Positions 19,860 to 29,364 of a stretch of 64,000 nt of DNA are shown here, one piece after another. The translations under genes were made by a program, and so were the position numbers. Source of the stretch: Paraburkholderia unamae (GTDB taxonomy: Bacteria; Pseudomonadota; Gammaproteobacteria; Burkholderiales; Burkholderiaceae); the NCBI RefSeq assembly GCF_003268775.1, contig NZ_QLSU01000007.1:248001-312000 (forward strand), given 5' to 3'. Under the pieces are notes generated by a model. The model was not told the origin of the DNA. It worked only from the letters and a program-made list of their open reading frames with translations, and did not search any database. Numbering within the stretch: position 1 is the first letter of the stretch; every line of letters starts with the position of its first letter.

Positions 19860-20762
19860 ATGATCGAAACCCAGGACTCGCTGCGCGACTGCCTCGCGCC
19901 CGCGAAACTCAATCTCTTCCTGCACATCACGGGCCGCCGCCCCAATGGCTACCACGATTTGCAGACCGTGTTCCAGTTGCTCGACTGGGGCGACACGCTG
20001 CATTTCACGCGCCGCCGTGACGGCCGCATCACACGCACCGTCGAAGTGGAAGGCGTGCCCGCCGAACACGATCTCACCGTGCGCGCCGCGACGTTGCTCA
20101 AGGCGCACACCGGCACGACCGAAGGCGTCGAGATCGACATCGAAAAGCGTCTGCCGATGGGCGCGGGTCTTGGCGGCGGCAGTTCCGACGCGGCCACCAC
20201 GCTGCTCGCGCTCAACCGTCTGTGGAAGCTCAACGTGCCGCGCGAAGAACTCCAGGCGCTCGCACTCAAACTGGGTGCTGACGTACCCTTCTTCGTGTTC
20301 GGAAAAAATGCGTTCGCGGAGGGTGTTGGAGAGGCATTGGAGGCTGTACAATTGCCCCCGCGTCATTTTTTGGTGGTGACGCCGCGGGTTCATGTTCCTA
20401 CTGCTGAAATTTTTTCAGAAAAGTCGTTGACAAGGGACACAAAGACCTGCACAATAGCAGTCTTTCTTGCACAGCAAGCAACGCAGAACGGATGGCCAGA
20501 CAGCTTCGGTCATAACGATATGCAAGCGGTTGTCGCAGGAAAATACGCGGAAGTAGCGCAGGTGCTTCGATGGTTTGAGCGTGTCTCGAACAGCATCACA
20601 CCAGCGCGGATGACCGGATCGGGTGCCAGCGTTTTTGCAGCATTCGCCAGTCGGTCCGAAGCAGAATCGGCACGAGCCAGACTGCTTGCGGAACAACCGG
20701 ACTGGAGAAGCGCGGTAGCCTCGAGTCTGAATACGCATCCACTCTTCGCTTTCGCGGCATAG
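19860..20762 (+). CDS. ispE: 4-diphosphocytidyl-2-C-methyl-D-erythritol kinase
   Basis: ATP-dependent kinase of the non-mevalonate isoprenoid pathway. The 300 residues have the GHMP-kinase ATP motif [18 protein letters not shown] (about 99-116), the N-terminal [14 protein letters not shown] and the C-terminal [13 protein letters not shown]. From about 20280 onward, codon and base use become clearly less GC-rich than in the first half. Within that part, a good σ70-like promoter (20427-20455) points to the downstream tRNA-Gln and prs. Confidence 0.96.
   Translation: MIETQDSLRDCLAPAKLNLFLHITGRRPNGYHDLQTVFQLLDWGDTLHFTRRRDGRITRTVEVEGVPAEHDLTVRAATLLKAHTGTTEGVEIDIEKRLPMGAGLGGGSSDAATTLLALNRLWKLNVPREELQALALKLGADVPFFVFGKNAFAEGVGEALEAVQLPPRHFLVVTPRVHVPTAEIFSEKSLTRDTKTCTIAVFLAQQATQNGWPDSFGHNDMQAVVAGKYAEVAQVLRWFERVSNSITPARMTGSGASVFAAFASRSEAESARARLLAEQPDWRSAVASSLNTHPLFAFAA
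20427..20455 (+). promoter_or_regulatory. σ70-type promoter candidate inside ispE
   Basis: Perfect -35 TTGACA (20427-20432), a 17-base spacer, and the -10-like CACAAT (20450-20455, four of six). It lies inside the ispE coding region, 360 bases before tRNA-Gln, and could drive tRNA-Gln and prs independently of lolB-ispE. Confidence 0.5.
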
Positions 20763-20814
20763 TTTTGCATGGCTGATCGGCCCTACCCGGTCAGGCAAGC
20801 TCAAAGTTGAGTGT

Positions 20815-20891
20815 AGGGGAGTCGCCAAGTTGGTTAAGGCACCGGATTTTGATTCCGGCATGCGAGGGTTCGAGTCCTTCCTCCCCTGCCA
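20815..20891 (+). tRNA. tRNA-Gln (anticodon TTG)
   Basis: A 77-base cloverleaf. The acceptor stem AGGGGAG pairs with CTCCCCT, the D-arm region is GCCAAGTTGGTTAAGGC, the anticodon stem CCGGA/TCCGG encloses a 7-base loop with TTG, the T-arm contains GGTTCGAGTCC, and the encoded 3' end is GCCA. It lies between ispE and prs. No integrase or duplicated 3' tRNA end is seen nearby. Confidence 0.97.
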
Positions 20892-20980
20892 AAATTTCAG
20901 GCAGTTCGCTCTGTGGGTTACCCGGAGCCATTCGCCTAAGTAGTTCCTCTCGTCCCCCCCAAGTCCGCAGCAGGTGCATG

Positions 20981-21937
20981 ATGAGCAGCCATGACGGCCT
21001 GATGGTTTTTACTGGCAACGCCAATCCCGCGCTTGCCCAGGAAGTCGTCAAGATCCTCGGTATTCCCCTCGGCAAGGCTATGGTTAGCCGCTTCTCCGAC
21101 GGTGAAATCCAGGTCGAAATCCAGGAAAACGTGCGTGGCAAGGACGTCTTCGTCCTTCAGTCGACGTGCGCTCCGACCAACGACAACCTGATGGAACTGA
21201 TGATCATGGTCGATGCGCTCAAGCGCGCATCCGCAGGCCGGATCACCGCAGCCATCCCCTACTTCGGCTATGCCCGTCAAGACCGCCGCCCCCGTTCGGC
21301 GCGCGTCGCCATCTCGGCGAAGGTCGTGGCGAACATGCTGGAAATCGCCGGTGTCGAGCGGATCATCACGATGGATCTGCACGCTGACCAGATTCAGGGC
21401 TTCTTCGATATTCCCGTCGACAACATCTACGCTACGCCCGTGCTGCTCGGCGATCTGCGCAAGCAGAACTACGAGAACCTGCTGGTCGTTTCGCCTGACG
21501 TCGGCGGCGTGGTGCGCGCCCGTGCGCTCGCCAAGCAGCTTGGTTGCGATCTCGCGATCATCGACAAGCGTCGTCCGAAGGCGAACGTCGCCGAAGTGAT
21601 GAACATCATCGGTGAAGTCGAAGGCCGCACCTGCGTGATCATGGACGACATGGTCGACACCGCCGGCACGCTCTGCAAGGCAGCGCAAGTGCTGAAGGAA
21701 CGCGGCGCCAAACAGGTGTTCGCTTACGCCACGCACCCGGTTCTCTCGGGTGGCGCAGGCGAGCGTATCGCCGCCTCGGCGCTCGACGAGCTGGTTGTCA
21801 CCGACACGATTCCGCTCGGTACCGAAGCGCGTTCGTGCCCGAAGATCCGCTCGCTCACGAGCGCCGGTCTGCTGGCCGAAACGTTCTCGCGTATCCGTCG
21901 CGGCGACTCGGTGATGTCGCTGTTCGCGGAAAGCTAA
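20981..21937 (+). CDS. prs: Ribose-phosphate pyrophosphokinase (PRPP synthetase)
   Basis: Makes PRPP from ribose 5-phosphate and ATP for nucleotide, His and Trp synthesis. The 318 residues contain the ATP-binding FGYARQDRR, the Mg-binding region [13 protein letters not shown], and the PRPP loop [13 protein letters not shown]. The length and N-terminus ([16 protein letters not shown]) are canonical. An out-of-family extension upstream runs through the tRNA gene and is rejected. It follows tRNA-Gln by 89 bases and ends with its own terminator. Confidence 0.97.
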   Translation: MSSHDGLMVFTGNANPALAQEVVKILGIPLGKAMVSRFSDGEIQVEIQENVRGKDVFVLQSTCAPTNDNLMELMIMVDALKRASAGRITAAIPYFGYARQDRRPRSARVAISAKVVANMLEIAGVERIITMDLHADQIQGFFDIPVDNIYATPVLLGDLRKQNYENLLVVSPDVGGVVRARALAKQLGCDLAIIDKRRPKANVAEVMNIIGEVEGRTCVIMDDMVDTAGTLCKAAQVLKERGAKQVFAYATHPVLSGGAGERIAASALDELVVTDTIPLGTEARSCPKIRSLTSAGLLAETFSRIRRGDSVMSLFAES

Positions 21938-21952
21938 AAAGAATTGACGCGC

Positions 21953-21985
21953 AAAGCGCGGTGTTCGCGAGAATGCCGCGCTTTT
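21953..21985 (+). terminator. Terminator after prs
   Basis: A 9-bp stem AAAGCGCGG / CCGCGCTTT with a 14-base loop and a short T-run, 16 bases after the prs stop. Confidence 0.65.
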
Positions 21986-22106
21986 GCACGTAATCGGCGC
22001 GAGCGGACGAAGGTTCGCGCTGCATCGCTGGGGGCCCGAAGGCAGGCGTTCTGCTGAAAAGGCCCCGTTTTACTGCCTGGTCGCGGGTAGTGCAATGGAG
22101 AATCAA

Positions 22107-22712
22107 ATGAAAGTCATCGCTTTCGAGCGTAACCTGCAAGGTACGGGTGCGAGCCGCCGCCTGCGCATCGCTGGCAAGACCCCTGGCATCGTTTACGGTG
22201 TCGGTTCGGAGCCGCAACTGGTCGAACTCGACCACAATGCGCTGTGGCACGCCCTGAAGAAGGAAGCCTTCCACTCGTCGATCCTCGACCTCGAAGTGGC
22301 CGGCAAGTCGCAACAAGTTCTGCTGCGCGACGTGCAATATCACCCGTTCCGTCAGCTCGTGCTGCACGTGGACTTCCAGCGCGTGGATCCGAACAAGAAG
22401 ATCCACACGAAGGTGCCCCTGCACTTCATGAACCAGGAAACCAACCCGGCTGTGAAGACGGGTGGCGCGATCATCTCGCACGTTCTGGCTGAAATCGAAG
22501 TCCAGTGCCTGCCGGCCCAACTGCCTGAATTCCTCGAAGTCGACCTCGCCAAGATCGAAGCCGGCCAGTCGCTCCACGCCAAGGACATCACGCTGCCCGC
22601 CGGCGTGACGCTCGTCTCGCACGTGGAAGCTGAAAACCCGGTCGTCGCGTCGGCACCCGTGCCGGCTGGCGCCCAGGCGGCTGCTGAAGGCGAAGAAGCG
22701 GCTGCGGAGTAA
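22107..22712 (+). CDS. rplY: 50S ribosomal protein L25/general stress protein Ctc
   Basis: Binds 5S rRNA in the large subunit. The 201 residues have the longer, two-domain CTC form: an N-terminal L25 domain ([24 protein letters not shown]) and a C-terminal TL5-type β domain, with an Ala/Glu-rich tail. I chose the ATG at 22107 because GGAGAATCAA precedes it at good spacing; the ATG at 22095 has no site. It is followed by a terminator and then pth, a common bacterial pairing. Confidence 0.96.
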   Translation: MKVIAFERNLQGTGASRRLRIAGKTPGIVYGVGSEPQLVELDHNALWHALKKEAFHSSILDLEVAGKSQQVLLRDVQYHPFRQLVLHVDFQRVDPNKKIHTKVPLHFMNQETNPAVKTGGAIISHVLAEIEVQCLPAQLPEFLEVDLAKIEAGQSLHAKDITLPAGVTLVSHVEAENPVVASAPVPAGAQAAAEGEEAAAE

Positions 22713-22770
22713 TCGCAGCGGCCTCAACGAGCCGATCCTCTCGATCCGTTTCCCTGAAACGGACGACGTG

Positions 22771-22803
22771 ACCCGCCGCGGTTCGCCCCGGCGGGTTTTT
22801 TTT
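22771..22803 (+). terminator. Terminator after rplY
   Basis: An 8-bp stem ACCCGCCG / CGGCGGGT followed by eight T residues, 58 bases after the rplY stop. Confidence 0.9.
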
Positions 22804-22871
22804 CGCACTCTTTTCTACTCTTCCGTACACTTGCGGGTCGACTCAACGATTTACGCAGGCGGAACACCACA

Positions 22872-23474
22872 ATGATCAGGTTGATCGTCGGGCTCGGCAA
22901 TCCGGGCGCCGAATACACGGCGACGCGCCACAACGCGGGCTTCTGGTTCGTGGACCAGCTCGCGCGCGAAGCCGGCACGACGCTGCGCGACGAGCGGCGC
23001 TTTCACGGCCACTATGCGAAGGCGCGCCTCTACGGCGAGGAAGTGCATCTGCTCGAACCGCAGACCTATATGAACCGCTCGGGCCAGTCGGTCGTCGCGC
23101 TCGCGAACTTCTTCAAGATCCTGCCCGACGAGATCCTCGTCGCGCACGATGAGCTCGACCTGCCGCCCGGCACCGTCAAGCTCAAGCTCGGCGGCGGCAG
23201 CGGCGGCCACAACGGACTGAAGGACATTTCCGCGCATCTGTCGACGCAGCAATACTGGCGTTTGCGCATCGGCATTGGCCATCCGCGCGACCTGATCCCC
23301 GAAGGCGCGCGCGCGGGCGCGAAACCCGACGTCGCGAACTTCGTGCTCAAGCCGCCGCGCCGCGAGGAGCAGGACGTGATCGACGCCTCGATCGAGCGCG
23401 CGCTCGCCGTCATGCCGACGTTCGTGAAGGGCGAGGCGGAACGCGCGGTCATGCAGTTGCATCGAAACAGCTGA
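22872..23474 (+). CDS. pth: Peptidyl-tRNA hydrolase
   Basis: Releases peptides from prematurely dropped peptidyl-tRNAs. The 200 residues have the start [15 protein letters not shown], the catalytic histidine region TRHNAGFW, the conserved ETYMNRSG-like [11 protein letters not shown], and [13 protein letters not shown]. The length is typical. It lies 15 bases before hisC on the same strand, so the two may share a transcript. Confidence 0.97.
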   Translation: MIRLIVGLGNPGAEYTATRHNAGFWFVDQLAREAGTTLRDERRFHGHYAKARLYGEEVHLLEPQTYMNRSGQSVVALANFFKILPDEILVAHDELDLPPGTVKLKLGGGSGGHNGLKDISAHLSTQQYWRLRIGIGHPRDLIPEGARAGAKPDVANFVLKPPRREEQDVIDASIERALAVMPTFVKGEAERAVMQLHRNS

Positions 23475-23489
23475 AACGAGGAGAGCGTC

Positions 23490-24557
23490 TTGAGTCGTTA
23501 CTGGAGTGATATCGTCAAGCAGCTTGTGCCTTACGTGCCGGGCGAACAGCCCGCGCTCGCGAAGCCGGTCAAGCTCAACACCAACGAGAACCCGTATGCG
23601 CCCTCCCCGCGCGTGCTCGAGGCGATCCGCCACGAGCTCGGCGAGACGGGCGAGTCGCTGCGCCGCTACCCGGACCCGGTCGCGAAGCGCCTGCGCGCAG
23701 CCGTGGCCGCGCATCATGGCATTCGCGCCGAGCAGGTGTTTGTCGGCAACGGCTCGGACGAGGTGCTCGCCCACGCGTTCCAGGCGCTGCTCAAGCACGA
23801 CAAGCCGATTCTCTTTCCCGACATCACCTACAGCTTTTATCCGACCTACGCGCGGCTGTACGAAGTCGAGTACCGCACGGTGCCGCTTACCGAGCCGTTC
23901 GCGATTCGCATCGACGATTATCTTCAGCCCAATGGCGGCGTGATCTTCCCGAATCCGAACGCGCCGACGGGGCACGCGCTGCCGCTCGCGGAAATCGAGC
24001 GGCTCGTCGCGGCGAACACGGAATCGGTGGTGGTGATCGACGAGGCCTACGTGGACTTCGGCGCCGAATCGGCGATCGCGCTGATCGACCGCTATCCGAA
24101 CCTGCTCGTCGTGCACACCACCTCGAAGTCGCGCTCGCTCGCGGGCATGCGCGTGGGCTTCGCGTTCGGCCACGTCGATCTCATCGAAGCGCTCAACCGC
24201 GTGAAGGACAGCTTCAACTCCTACCCGCTCGACCGACTCGCCCAGGCCGCCGCGACGGCCGCCTATGAGGACGCCGATTGGCTGAAGACCACGAGCGCAC
24301 GCGTGATGGCAAGCCGCGAGCGCCTCACGGCCGCGCTTACCGCGCTTGGCTTCGACGTGGTGCCCTCGGCGGCGAACTTCGTGTTCGCGAAGCATCCCGC
24401 GCACGATGCGGCGGCAATTGCGGCCAAGTTGCGCGAAAAGGAAATCTTCGTCCGCCATTTCGACGCGCCGCGCGTGAATCAGCATTTGCGGATCTCGATC
24501 GGCACCGATGCCGAATGCGATACGCTCATCGAGGCGTTGAAGCGCATCGTCGCGTAA
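23490..24557 (+). CDS. hisC: Histidinol-phosphate aminotransferase
   Basis: PLP enzyme converting imidazole-acetol phosphate and glutamate to histidinol phosphate. The 355 residues (fold-type I) have the PLP-lysine motif [15 protein letters not shown], the NENPYAPSP substrate loop near 30, and PNPNAPTG around 156. The start is TTG at 23490 ([11 protein letters not shown]), supported by an ACGAGGAGAG ribosome-binding site. The rest of the his operon is not here, so this may be one of two hisC copies, a common situation in Burkholderia. Confidence 0.94.
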   Translation: MSRYWSDIVKQLVPYVPGEQPALAKPVKLNTNENPYAPSPRVLEAIRHELGETGESLRRYPDPVAKRLRAAVAAHHGIRAEQVFVGNGSDEVLAHAFQALLKHDKPILFPDITYSFYPTYARLYEVEYRTVPLTEPFAIRIDDYLQPNGGVIFPNPNAPTGHALPLAEIERLVAANTESVVVIDEAYVDFGAESAIALIDRYPNLLVVHTTSKSRSLAGMRVGFAFGHVDLIEALNRVKDSFNSYPLDRLAQAAATAAYEDADWLKTTSARVMASRERLTAALTALGFDVVPSAANFVFAKHPAHDAAAIAAKLREKEIFVRHFDAPRVNQHLRISIGTDAECDTLIEALKRIVA

Positions 24558-24572
24558 GAAGACAGCAAGATG

Positions 24573-24608
24573 AAATAAAAAACGCGCCTGTTGGCGCGTT
24601 TTTTATTT
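24573..24608. terminator. Bidirectional terminator between hisC and ferredoxin gene
   Basis: A perfect 16-bp stem whose outer parts are A-rich on the left and T-rich on the right (AAATAAAAAACGCGCC / GGCGCGTTTTTTATTT) with a 4-base loop. It serves convergent hisC (plus) and ferredoxin (minus). Confidence 0.95.
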
Positions 24609-24625
24609 CCGGGGATGAAGATGCG

Positions 24626-24931
<306 letters not shown>

Positions 24932-24966
24932 TTAGCCCTATAGTTTACGCTGCTTTGGCCGCGCGT

Positions 24967-25470
24967 TCACGCCTTCGATCCCGTACCACCGAGCGACGCC
25001 ACCTTGTCCTGCAAGCGCTTTTCCACGGACGGGAACACGAACTTGCTGACATCGCCGCCCAACTGGGCGATTTCGCGCACGATCGTGCCCGAGATGAACT
25101 GGTATTGGTCCGATGGCGTCATGAACATCGTCTCGACGTCAGGCAGCAGGTAGCGGTTCATGCCCGCCATCTGGAACTCGTACTCGAAGTCCGACACCGC
25201 GCGCAGGCCGCGCACGATCACGCGCGCATTGTTGCTGCGCACGAAGTCCTTCAGGAGCCCCTTGAAGCTCATGACCTGGACGTTCGGATAGTGGCCGAGC
25301 ACTTCGTGGGCAATCTCTAGCCGCTCATCGAGCGAGAAGAAAGGCTTCTTGTTGCGGCTGTCCGCAACGCCGACCACCAGCGTGTCGAAAATGCTCGACG
25401 CGCGCCGCACGAGATCTTCGTGTCCGCGCGTGAGCGGGTCGAAGGTACCGGGGTACACGGCGACTACCAT
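24967..25470 (-). CDS. coaD: Phosphopantetheine adenylyltransferase
   Basis: Penultimate step of coenzyme A synthesis: 4'-phosphopantetheine plus ATP to dephospho-CoA. The 167 residues have the nucleotidyltransferase motif [12 protein letters not shown] (about 9-20), the [12 protein letters not shown] block and the C-terminal ISGTIVRE. The start at 25470 ([12 protein letters not shown]) has a strong GAGAGGAGAAG site; the frame is open 20 codons further, but that sequence is not family-like. It lies between rsmD and ferredoxin genes on minus. Confidence 0.96.
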   Translation of the reverse strand: MVVAVYPGTFDPLTRGHEDLVRRASSIFDTLVVGVADSRNKKPFFSLDERLEIAHEVLGHYPNVQVMSFKGLLKDFVRSNNARVIVRGLRAVSDFEYEFQMAGMNRYLLPDVETMFMTPSDQYQFISGTIVREIAQLGGDVSKFVFPSVEKRLQDKVASLGGTGSKA

Positions 25471-25578
25471 GAGACTTCTCCTCTCAACAGAAATGGGGCG
25501 CAATGCAGTGCCGTGGCGATGCATGCGCACTTGCGTGCGTGACGGTGAGACCGTCCGCCGCTTCTTATCGAACGCGCA

Positions 25579-26226
25579 TTATTCCTCATTTTCGCGTTGC
25601 AGCAAATGATAGTGAACCGCACCCGCCTTGCCCTCGCGCACCACGGCCCAGCCCGCCAGCGCGGGCTGCGCGGCCGGATCGATCGCCACGCCCGCCTCGA
25701 CGTAAAGCCAGCCGCCCCGCGCGACAAGCGGGGCGGCCAGTTCGAGCGAGCGCTCGAGGAGCGCGGTGTCGCCAAACGGCGGGTCGAGGAACACGACGTC
25801 GAACGAGCCCGGCGCGAGGTTGGCCGCGAGGCGCAGCGCGTCGGCTTCGGCAATCTCGATCATGCGCGCGCCAAGGCGCGTCTGGTTCGCGCGCAGTTGC
25901 GCGGCGGCGCGCGCACTGCGCTCCACCATCACGACGCGCGCGGCGCCGCGCGAGGCCGCCTCGAAGCCCAGACCGCCGCTCCCGGCGAACAGGTCGAGGC
26001 AACGCAGGCCGTCGAGGCGCTGGCCGAGCCAGTTGAAAACCGTCTCGCGCACGCGGTCAGGCGTCGGGCGCAGGCCGTCGAGATCGAGCACCGGCAGCGG
26101 CGTGCGCTTCCAGTCGCCGCCGATGATGCGGATCGTGTGCGCACCGCCGCCGCTGCCGCCGCGCGCGCGCGAATCGGCCTGATGGGAACGGGCGCCAGGC
26201 CCACGCGAGGAAGAGGAACGAGTCAT
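25579..26226 (-). CDS. rsmD: 16S rRNA (guanine966-N2)-methyltransferase
   Basis: SAM-dependent methylation of G966 in 16S rRNA. The 215 residues have a Ser/Arg/Gly-rich N-terminal extension (about 30 residues) before IRIIGGDWKRTPLPV. The SAM motif DLFAGSGGLGFEA and catalytic VFLDPPFGD follow. The extension is longer than in E. coli; the true start could be further inside. It is divergent from ftsY, the conserved rsmD/ftsY pairing. Confidence 0.94.
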   Translation of the reverse strand: MTRSSSSRGPGARSHQADSRARGGSGGGAHTIRIIGGDWKRTPLPVLDLDGLRPTPDRVRETVFNWLGQRLDGLRCLDLFAGSGGLGFEAASRGAARVVMVERSARAAAQLRANQTRLGARMIEIAEADALRLAANLAPGSFDVVFLDPPFGDTALLERSLELAAPLVARGGWLYVEAGVAIDPAAQPALAGWAVVREGKAGAVHYHLLQRENEE

Positions 26227-26483
26227 GCGTTTGGTCTGCGGCTGCGTTTGGCCGCGGGCAGTCTGCCTGCGGCACTTTGACTAGGGATGGATGTGCGCGG
26301 TGCGCATCGCGCCCTGCAATGCGCGCACGTTACCACACGGGCGCGCGCGTGCCGCGCGGGCGCCGCAACGACGGGACGTAACGCGCCTGATAAAATGCCG
26401 TGTTTTCCGCGCGTTACCCCTTTCCAAGCCGTCGCCGACCGCCCTCCGGTCCGACCCGAAACGCGCCTGACCCACGCCATATC

Positions 26484-27614
26484 ATGTTCAGTTTCTTCAA
26501 ACGATTCCGCGGCTCGAAGGACGCCGAGAGCGAGCAGGCCGAAGCCGAAGCCGCGCCGGCGCCCGAGGCGCAAGACGAGGCAACCGCTGCGCCCGCGAGC
26601 GAACCGCTTGCGCCGCCGCCGCATGCCATCACCGCCGTCACCGTCGCCAGCGAGGCCGAAGACGAACCCGAAGCGATCGAGATCGTCCCGCCGCCCGCGC
26701 CCGAACCCGCTGCGAAGCAGTCGTGGCTCACGCGCCTGAAGTCGGGGCTCTCGAAGACGAGTTCGAACATCCAGAGCATCTTCGTCAACGCGAAGATCGA
26801 CGACGATCTGTATGAGGAACTCGAAACCGCGCTCCTGATGTCGGATGCGGGCGTCGACGCCACCGAATTCCTGCTCGAGCAGTTGCGCCAGAAGGTGCGC
26901 GCAGACCGCCTGACCGACGCCCAGCAGGTGAAGGACGCCCTGCGCGACCTGCTCATCGGCCTGCTCAAGCCGCTCGAGAAGTCGCTCATGCTCGGCCGCG
27001 CGCAACCGCTCGTGATGATGATCGCGGGCGTGAACGGCGCGGGCAAGACCACGAGCATCGGCAAGCTCGCCAAGCACCTGCAAAGCTTCGACCAGAGCGT
27101 GCTGCTCGCCGCCGGCGACACGTTCCGCGCCGCCGCCCGCGAGCAGCTCGCCATCTGGGGCCAGCGCAACAACGTGACCGTCGTGCAGCAGGAAAGCGGC
27201 GACCCGGCCGCTGTGATCTTCGACGCCGTGAGCGCCGCGCGCGCGCGCCGCATCAACGTGGTGATGGCCGACACCGCCGGCCGCCTGCCCACGCAGTTGC
27301 ACCTCATGGACGAGCTGAAGAAGGTCAAGCGCGTGATTGGCAAGGCGTTCGACGGCGCACCGCACGAAGTGCTGCTCGTGATCGACGCCAACACGGGCCA
27401 GAACGCGCTTGCCCAGGTCAAGGCCTTCGACGACGCACTGGGCCTCACCGGTCTCATCGTCACGAAGCTCGACGGCACGGCCAAGGGTGGCATTCTTGCC
27501 GCGATCGCGCGCCAGCGCCCGGTACCGGTGTACTTCATCGGCGTGGGCGAGAAGGTCGAAGACTTGCAGCCGTTCGTAGCCGAAGAATTCGCCGACGCGC
27601 TGCTTGGCGGCTAA
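26484..27614 (+). CDS. ftsY: Signal recognition particle receptor FtsY
   Basis: Membrane-associated GTPase that docks SRP-ribosome complexes to the translocon. The 376 residues have a short basic N-terminus (FSFFKRFRG), an acidic Ala/Pro/Glu-rich A domain (about 15-90), then the NG domain: [36 protein letters not shown] and TKLDGTAKGG. The ATG at 26484 gives the membrane-binding basic start. It is divergent from rsmD across 257 bases; a -10-like TAAAAT lies around 26390. Confidence 0.97.
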   Translation: MFSFFKRFRGSKDAESEQAEAEAAPAPEAQDEATAAPASEPLAPPPHAITAVTVASEAEDEPEAIEIVPPPAPEPAAKQSWLTRLKSGLSKTSSNIQSIFVNAKIDDDLYEELETALLMSDAGVDATEFLLEQLRQKVRADRLTDAQQVKDALRDLLIGLLKPLEKSLMLGRAQPLVMMIAGVNGAGKTTSIGKLAKHLQSFDQSVLLAAGDTFRAAAREQLAIWGQRNNVTVVQQESGDPAAVIFDAVSAARARRINVVMADTAGRLPTQLHLMDELKKVKRVIGKAFDGAPHEVLLVIDANTGQNALAQVKAFDDALGLTGLIVTKLDGTAKGGILAAIARQRPVPVYFIGVGEKVEDLQPFVAEEFADALLGG

Positions 27615-27645
27615 ACCCGGCTTTTAAACGCACAATAGATACACG

Positions 27646-27679
27646 AAGGGCGTCGTTCTCGCGAACGACGCCCTTTTTT
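27646..27679 (+). terminator. Terminator after ftsY
   Basis: A 13-bp stem AAGGGCGTCGTTC / GAACGACGCCCTT with a 4-base loop and T-run, 32 bases after the ftsY stop, in front of the convergent isomerase gene. Confidence 0.92.
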
Positions 27680-27703
27680 CATTCGCGATTGCGAATCAGG
27701 CGC

Positions 27704-28351
27704 TTATTCCGAATCCGGCTGCGCGCCCGGCTCGGCGCGCGCGAACGCATCGAGCGTGAGCGCGTAGTCGTTGATGCGCTGGATGGTCGGATAATGCGTC
27801 GTGTCGATCTTGAAGCGGTTCGCGTTGTAGATCTGCGGCACGAGGCAAAGGTCGGCGATCGTCGGCGTGTCGCCGTAGCAGAGCTTGCCGGTGCGCGGAT
27901 CGCCGGCGAGGCGCGCTTCCAGCGTCGCAAAGCCCGACTCGATCCAGTGGCGGTACCACGCGTCTTTCGTCGCGTCGTCCGCGCCAACGGTGTGCTTGAG
28001 GTACTTGAGCACCCGCAGGTTGTTCACCGGATGAATCTCGCACGCCACCTGCAACGCGAGCGAACGCACGTGTGCGCGATCGAGCGGTGACTTCGGCAGC
28101 AGCGGCGGCTCGGGATGCGTCTCCTCCAGATACTCGATGATCGCGAGCGACTGCTGGATGGCGTGCTGGTCGTCGTCGACGAGCGTCGGCACGATCGCGT
28201 CAGGATTGACCTGACGGTAGGCGGGCTTGAGCTGTTCGCCGCCTTCGCGCACGAGGTGAACCGGCACATAGTCGTACGACAGGTTCTTGACGTTCAGCGC
28301 AATACGCACGCGATACGACGCCGAACTGCGGAAATAGCTGTAAAGCTTCAT
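27704..28351 (-). CDS. maiA: Maleylacetoacetate/maleylpyruvate isomerase (zeta-class GST fold)
   Basis: Glutathione-dependent cis-trans isomerase of the tyrosine/homogentisate or gentisate pathway. The 215 residues have an N-terminal thioredoxin-like domain with YFRSSASYRVRIALN (the Ser-rich zeta GST signature) and a C-terminal helical domain with TPTIADLCLVPQIYNA. The start is MKLYSYFRS at 28351 with a GAGCAAGAGAGGAG-type site. It follows a fumarylpyruvate-type hydrolase gene on the same strand, 44 bases away. This favours a maleylpyruvate (gentisate) role over maleylacetoacetate, but that is inferred. Confidence 0.88.
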   Translation of the reverse strand: MKLYSYFRSSASYRVRIALNVKNLSYDYVPVHLVREGGEQLKPAYRQVNPDAIVPTLVDDDQHAIQQSLAIIEYLEETHPEPPLLPKSPLDRAHVRSLALQVACEIHPVNNLRVLKYLKHTVGADDATKDAWYRHWIESGFATLEARLAGDPRTGKLCYGDTPTIADLCLVPQIYNANRFKIDTTHYPTIQRINDYALTLDAFARAEPGAQPDSE

Positions 28352-28395
28352 GCTCCTCTCTTGCTCCTCTTGTTTCTTGACTGGGCTCGCGCCGC

Positions 28396-29094
28396 TCAGA
28401 CGACCCGCACGGCGAACTCGCCAATCCCGGCCACGCCGCCCGTCATCAGGTCGCCCTTCACCACCGCGCCCACGCCCTCGGGCGTGCCCGTGAAGATGAG
28501 GTCGCCCGCTTTCAGCTCGAAAAGCGTGGAAAGGAATGCGATCGTGTCGGCAACGGGCCAAATCATCTGCGAAATATCCGAGCGCTGCTTGTCCTCGCCG
28601 TTGACCGCGAGCCAGATTTCGCCTTGCGCCAGCTGGCCGATCTGCGAAACCGGATGAATCGGGCCGATGGGCGCCGAATGGTCGAAGCCCTTGGCCGTGT
28701 CCCACGGACGGCCGAGCTTCTTCGCTTCGCCTTGCAGGTCGCGGCGGGTCATGTCGAGACCGAGCGCGTAGCCATACACATGGTCGAGCGCGCTCGCGAC
28801 GGGAATGTCCTTGCCGCCCTTGCCGATGGCCGCGACGAGTTCCATCTCGAAGTGCACGTTCTGCGACTGCGCCGGATACGGGAACTCGCCGGTCGAGCCG
28901 GGGGCAACGTAGAGCACGGCGTCGGCAGGCTTGGCGAAGAAGAACGGCGGCTCGCGGTTCGGATCGTGGCCCATCTCGCGCGCATGGGCTTCGTAGTTGC
29001 GGCCAACGCAGTAGATGCGGCGCACCGGAAAGCGCGCGTCACTGCCGGCAACCGGCACCGAGGCGAGCGGCGCCGGTTCGAATACGTAGGTCAT
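28396..29094 (-). CDS. Fumarylacetoacetate-hydrolase family protein, probably fumarylpyruvate hydrolase
   Basis: FAH-superfamily C-C hydrolase; the closest pattern I know is fumarylpyruvate hydrolase of the gentisate pathway. The 232 residues contain IYCVGRNYEAHAREMG, FFAKPADAVL, the metal-binding VHFEMELVAAIGKGGK and the late LIFTGTPEGVG. The ATG at 29094 begins MTYVFEPAPLASV. The neighbour is a maleylpyruvate-type isomerase, so the two would turn maleylpyruvate into fumarate and pyruvate. No gentisate dioxygenase is present here. Confidence 0.88.
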   Translation of the reverse strand: MTYVFEPAPLASVPVAGSDARFPVRRIYCVGRNYEAHAREMGHDPNREPPFFFAKPADAVLYVAPGSTGEFPYPAQSQNVHFEMELVAAIGKGGKDIPVASALDHVYGYALGLDMTRRDLQGEAKKLGRPWDTAKGFDHSAPIGPIHPVSQIGQLAQGEIWLAVNGEDKQRSDISQMIWPVADTIAFLSTLFELKAGDLIFTGTPEGVGAVVKGDLMTGGVAGIGEFAVRVV

Positions 29095-29364
29095 GGAGTT
29101 CTCCGTCTTTGTGTGGGCGCGTGCGCGAGGCACGCAGGCGTAGCGGGATGGGCACGGCTTGCGCCGTCCGGTTGGTCAATCGCGAGTGTAACGCGCGGCG
29201 GCGGGCGTGCGCGGCTTGCACTTCGCGCGCGCGGCCTCGCCGGCCGGACGTGGGCGCCGGTATGCCCGGCGAGGGGCGGCGCGCTCGTGCGATACTTCGC
29301 GCATCCCCCATTTCAATACGATGGCGGCCTTTGCCGCACGCCGTCGAACGAACCGCGCCAGCCC

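Noticed and set aside
20815..20891. tRNA-Gln considered as an integration site
   Set aside because: No integrase, no duplicated tRNA end, and both flanks (ispE, prs) are conserved housekeeping genes.
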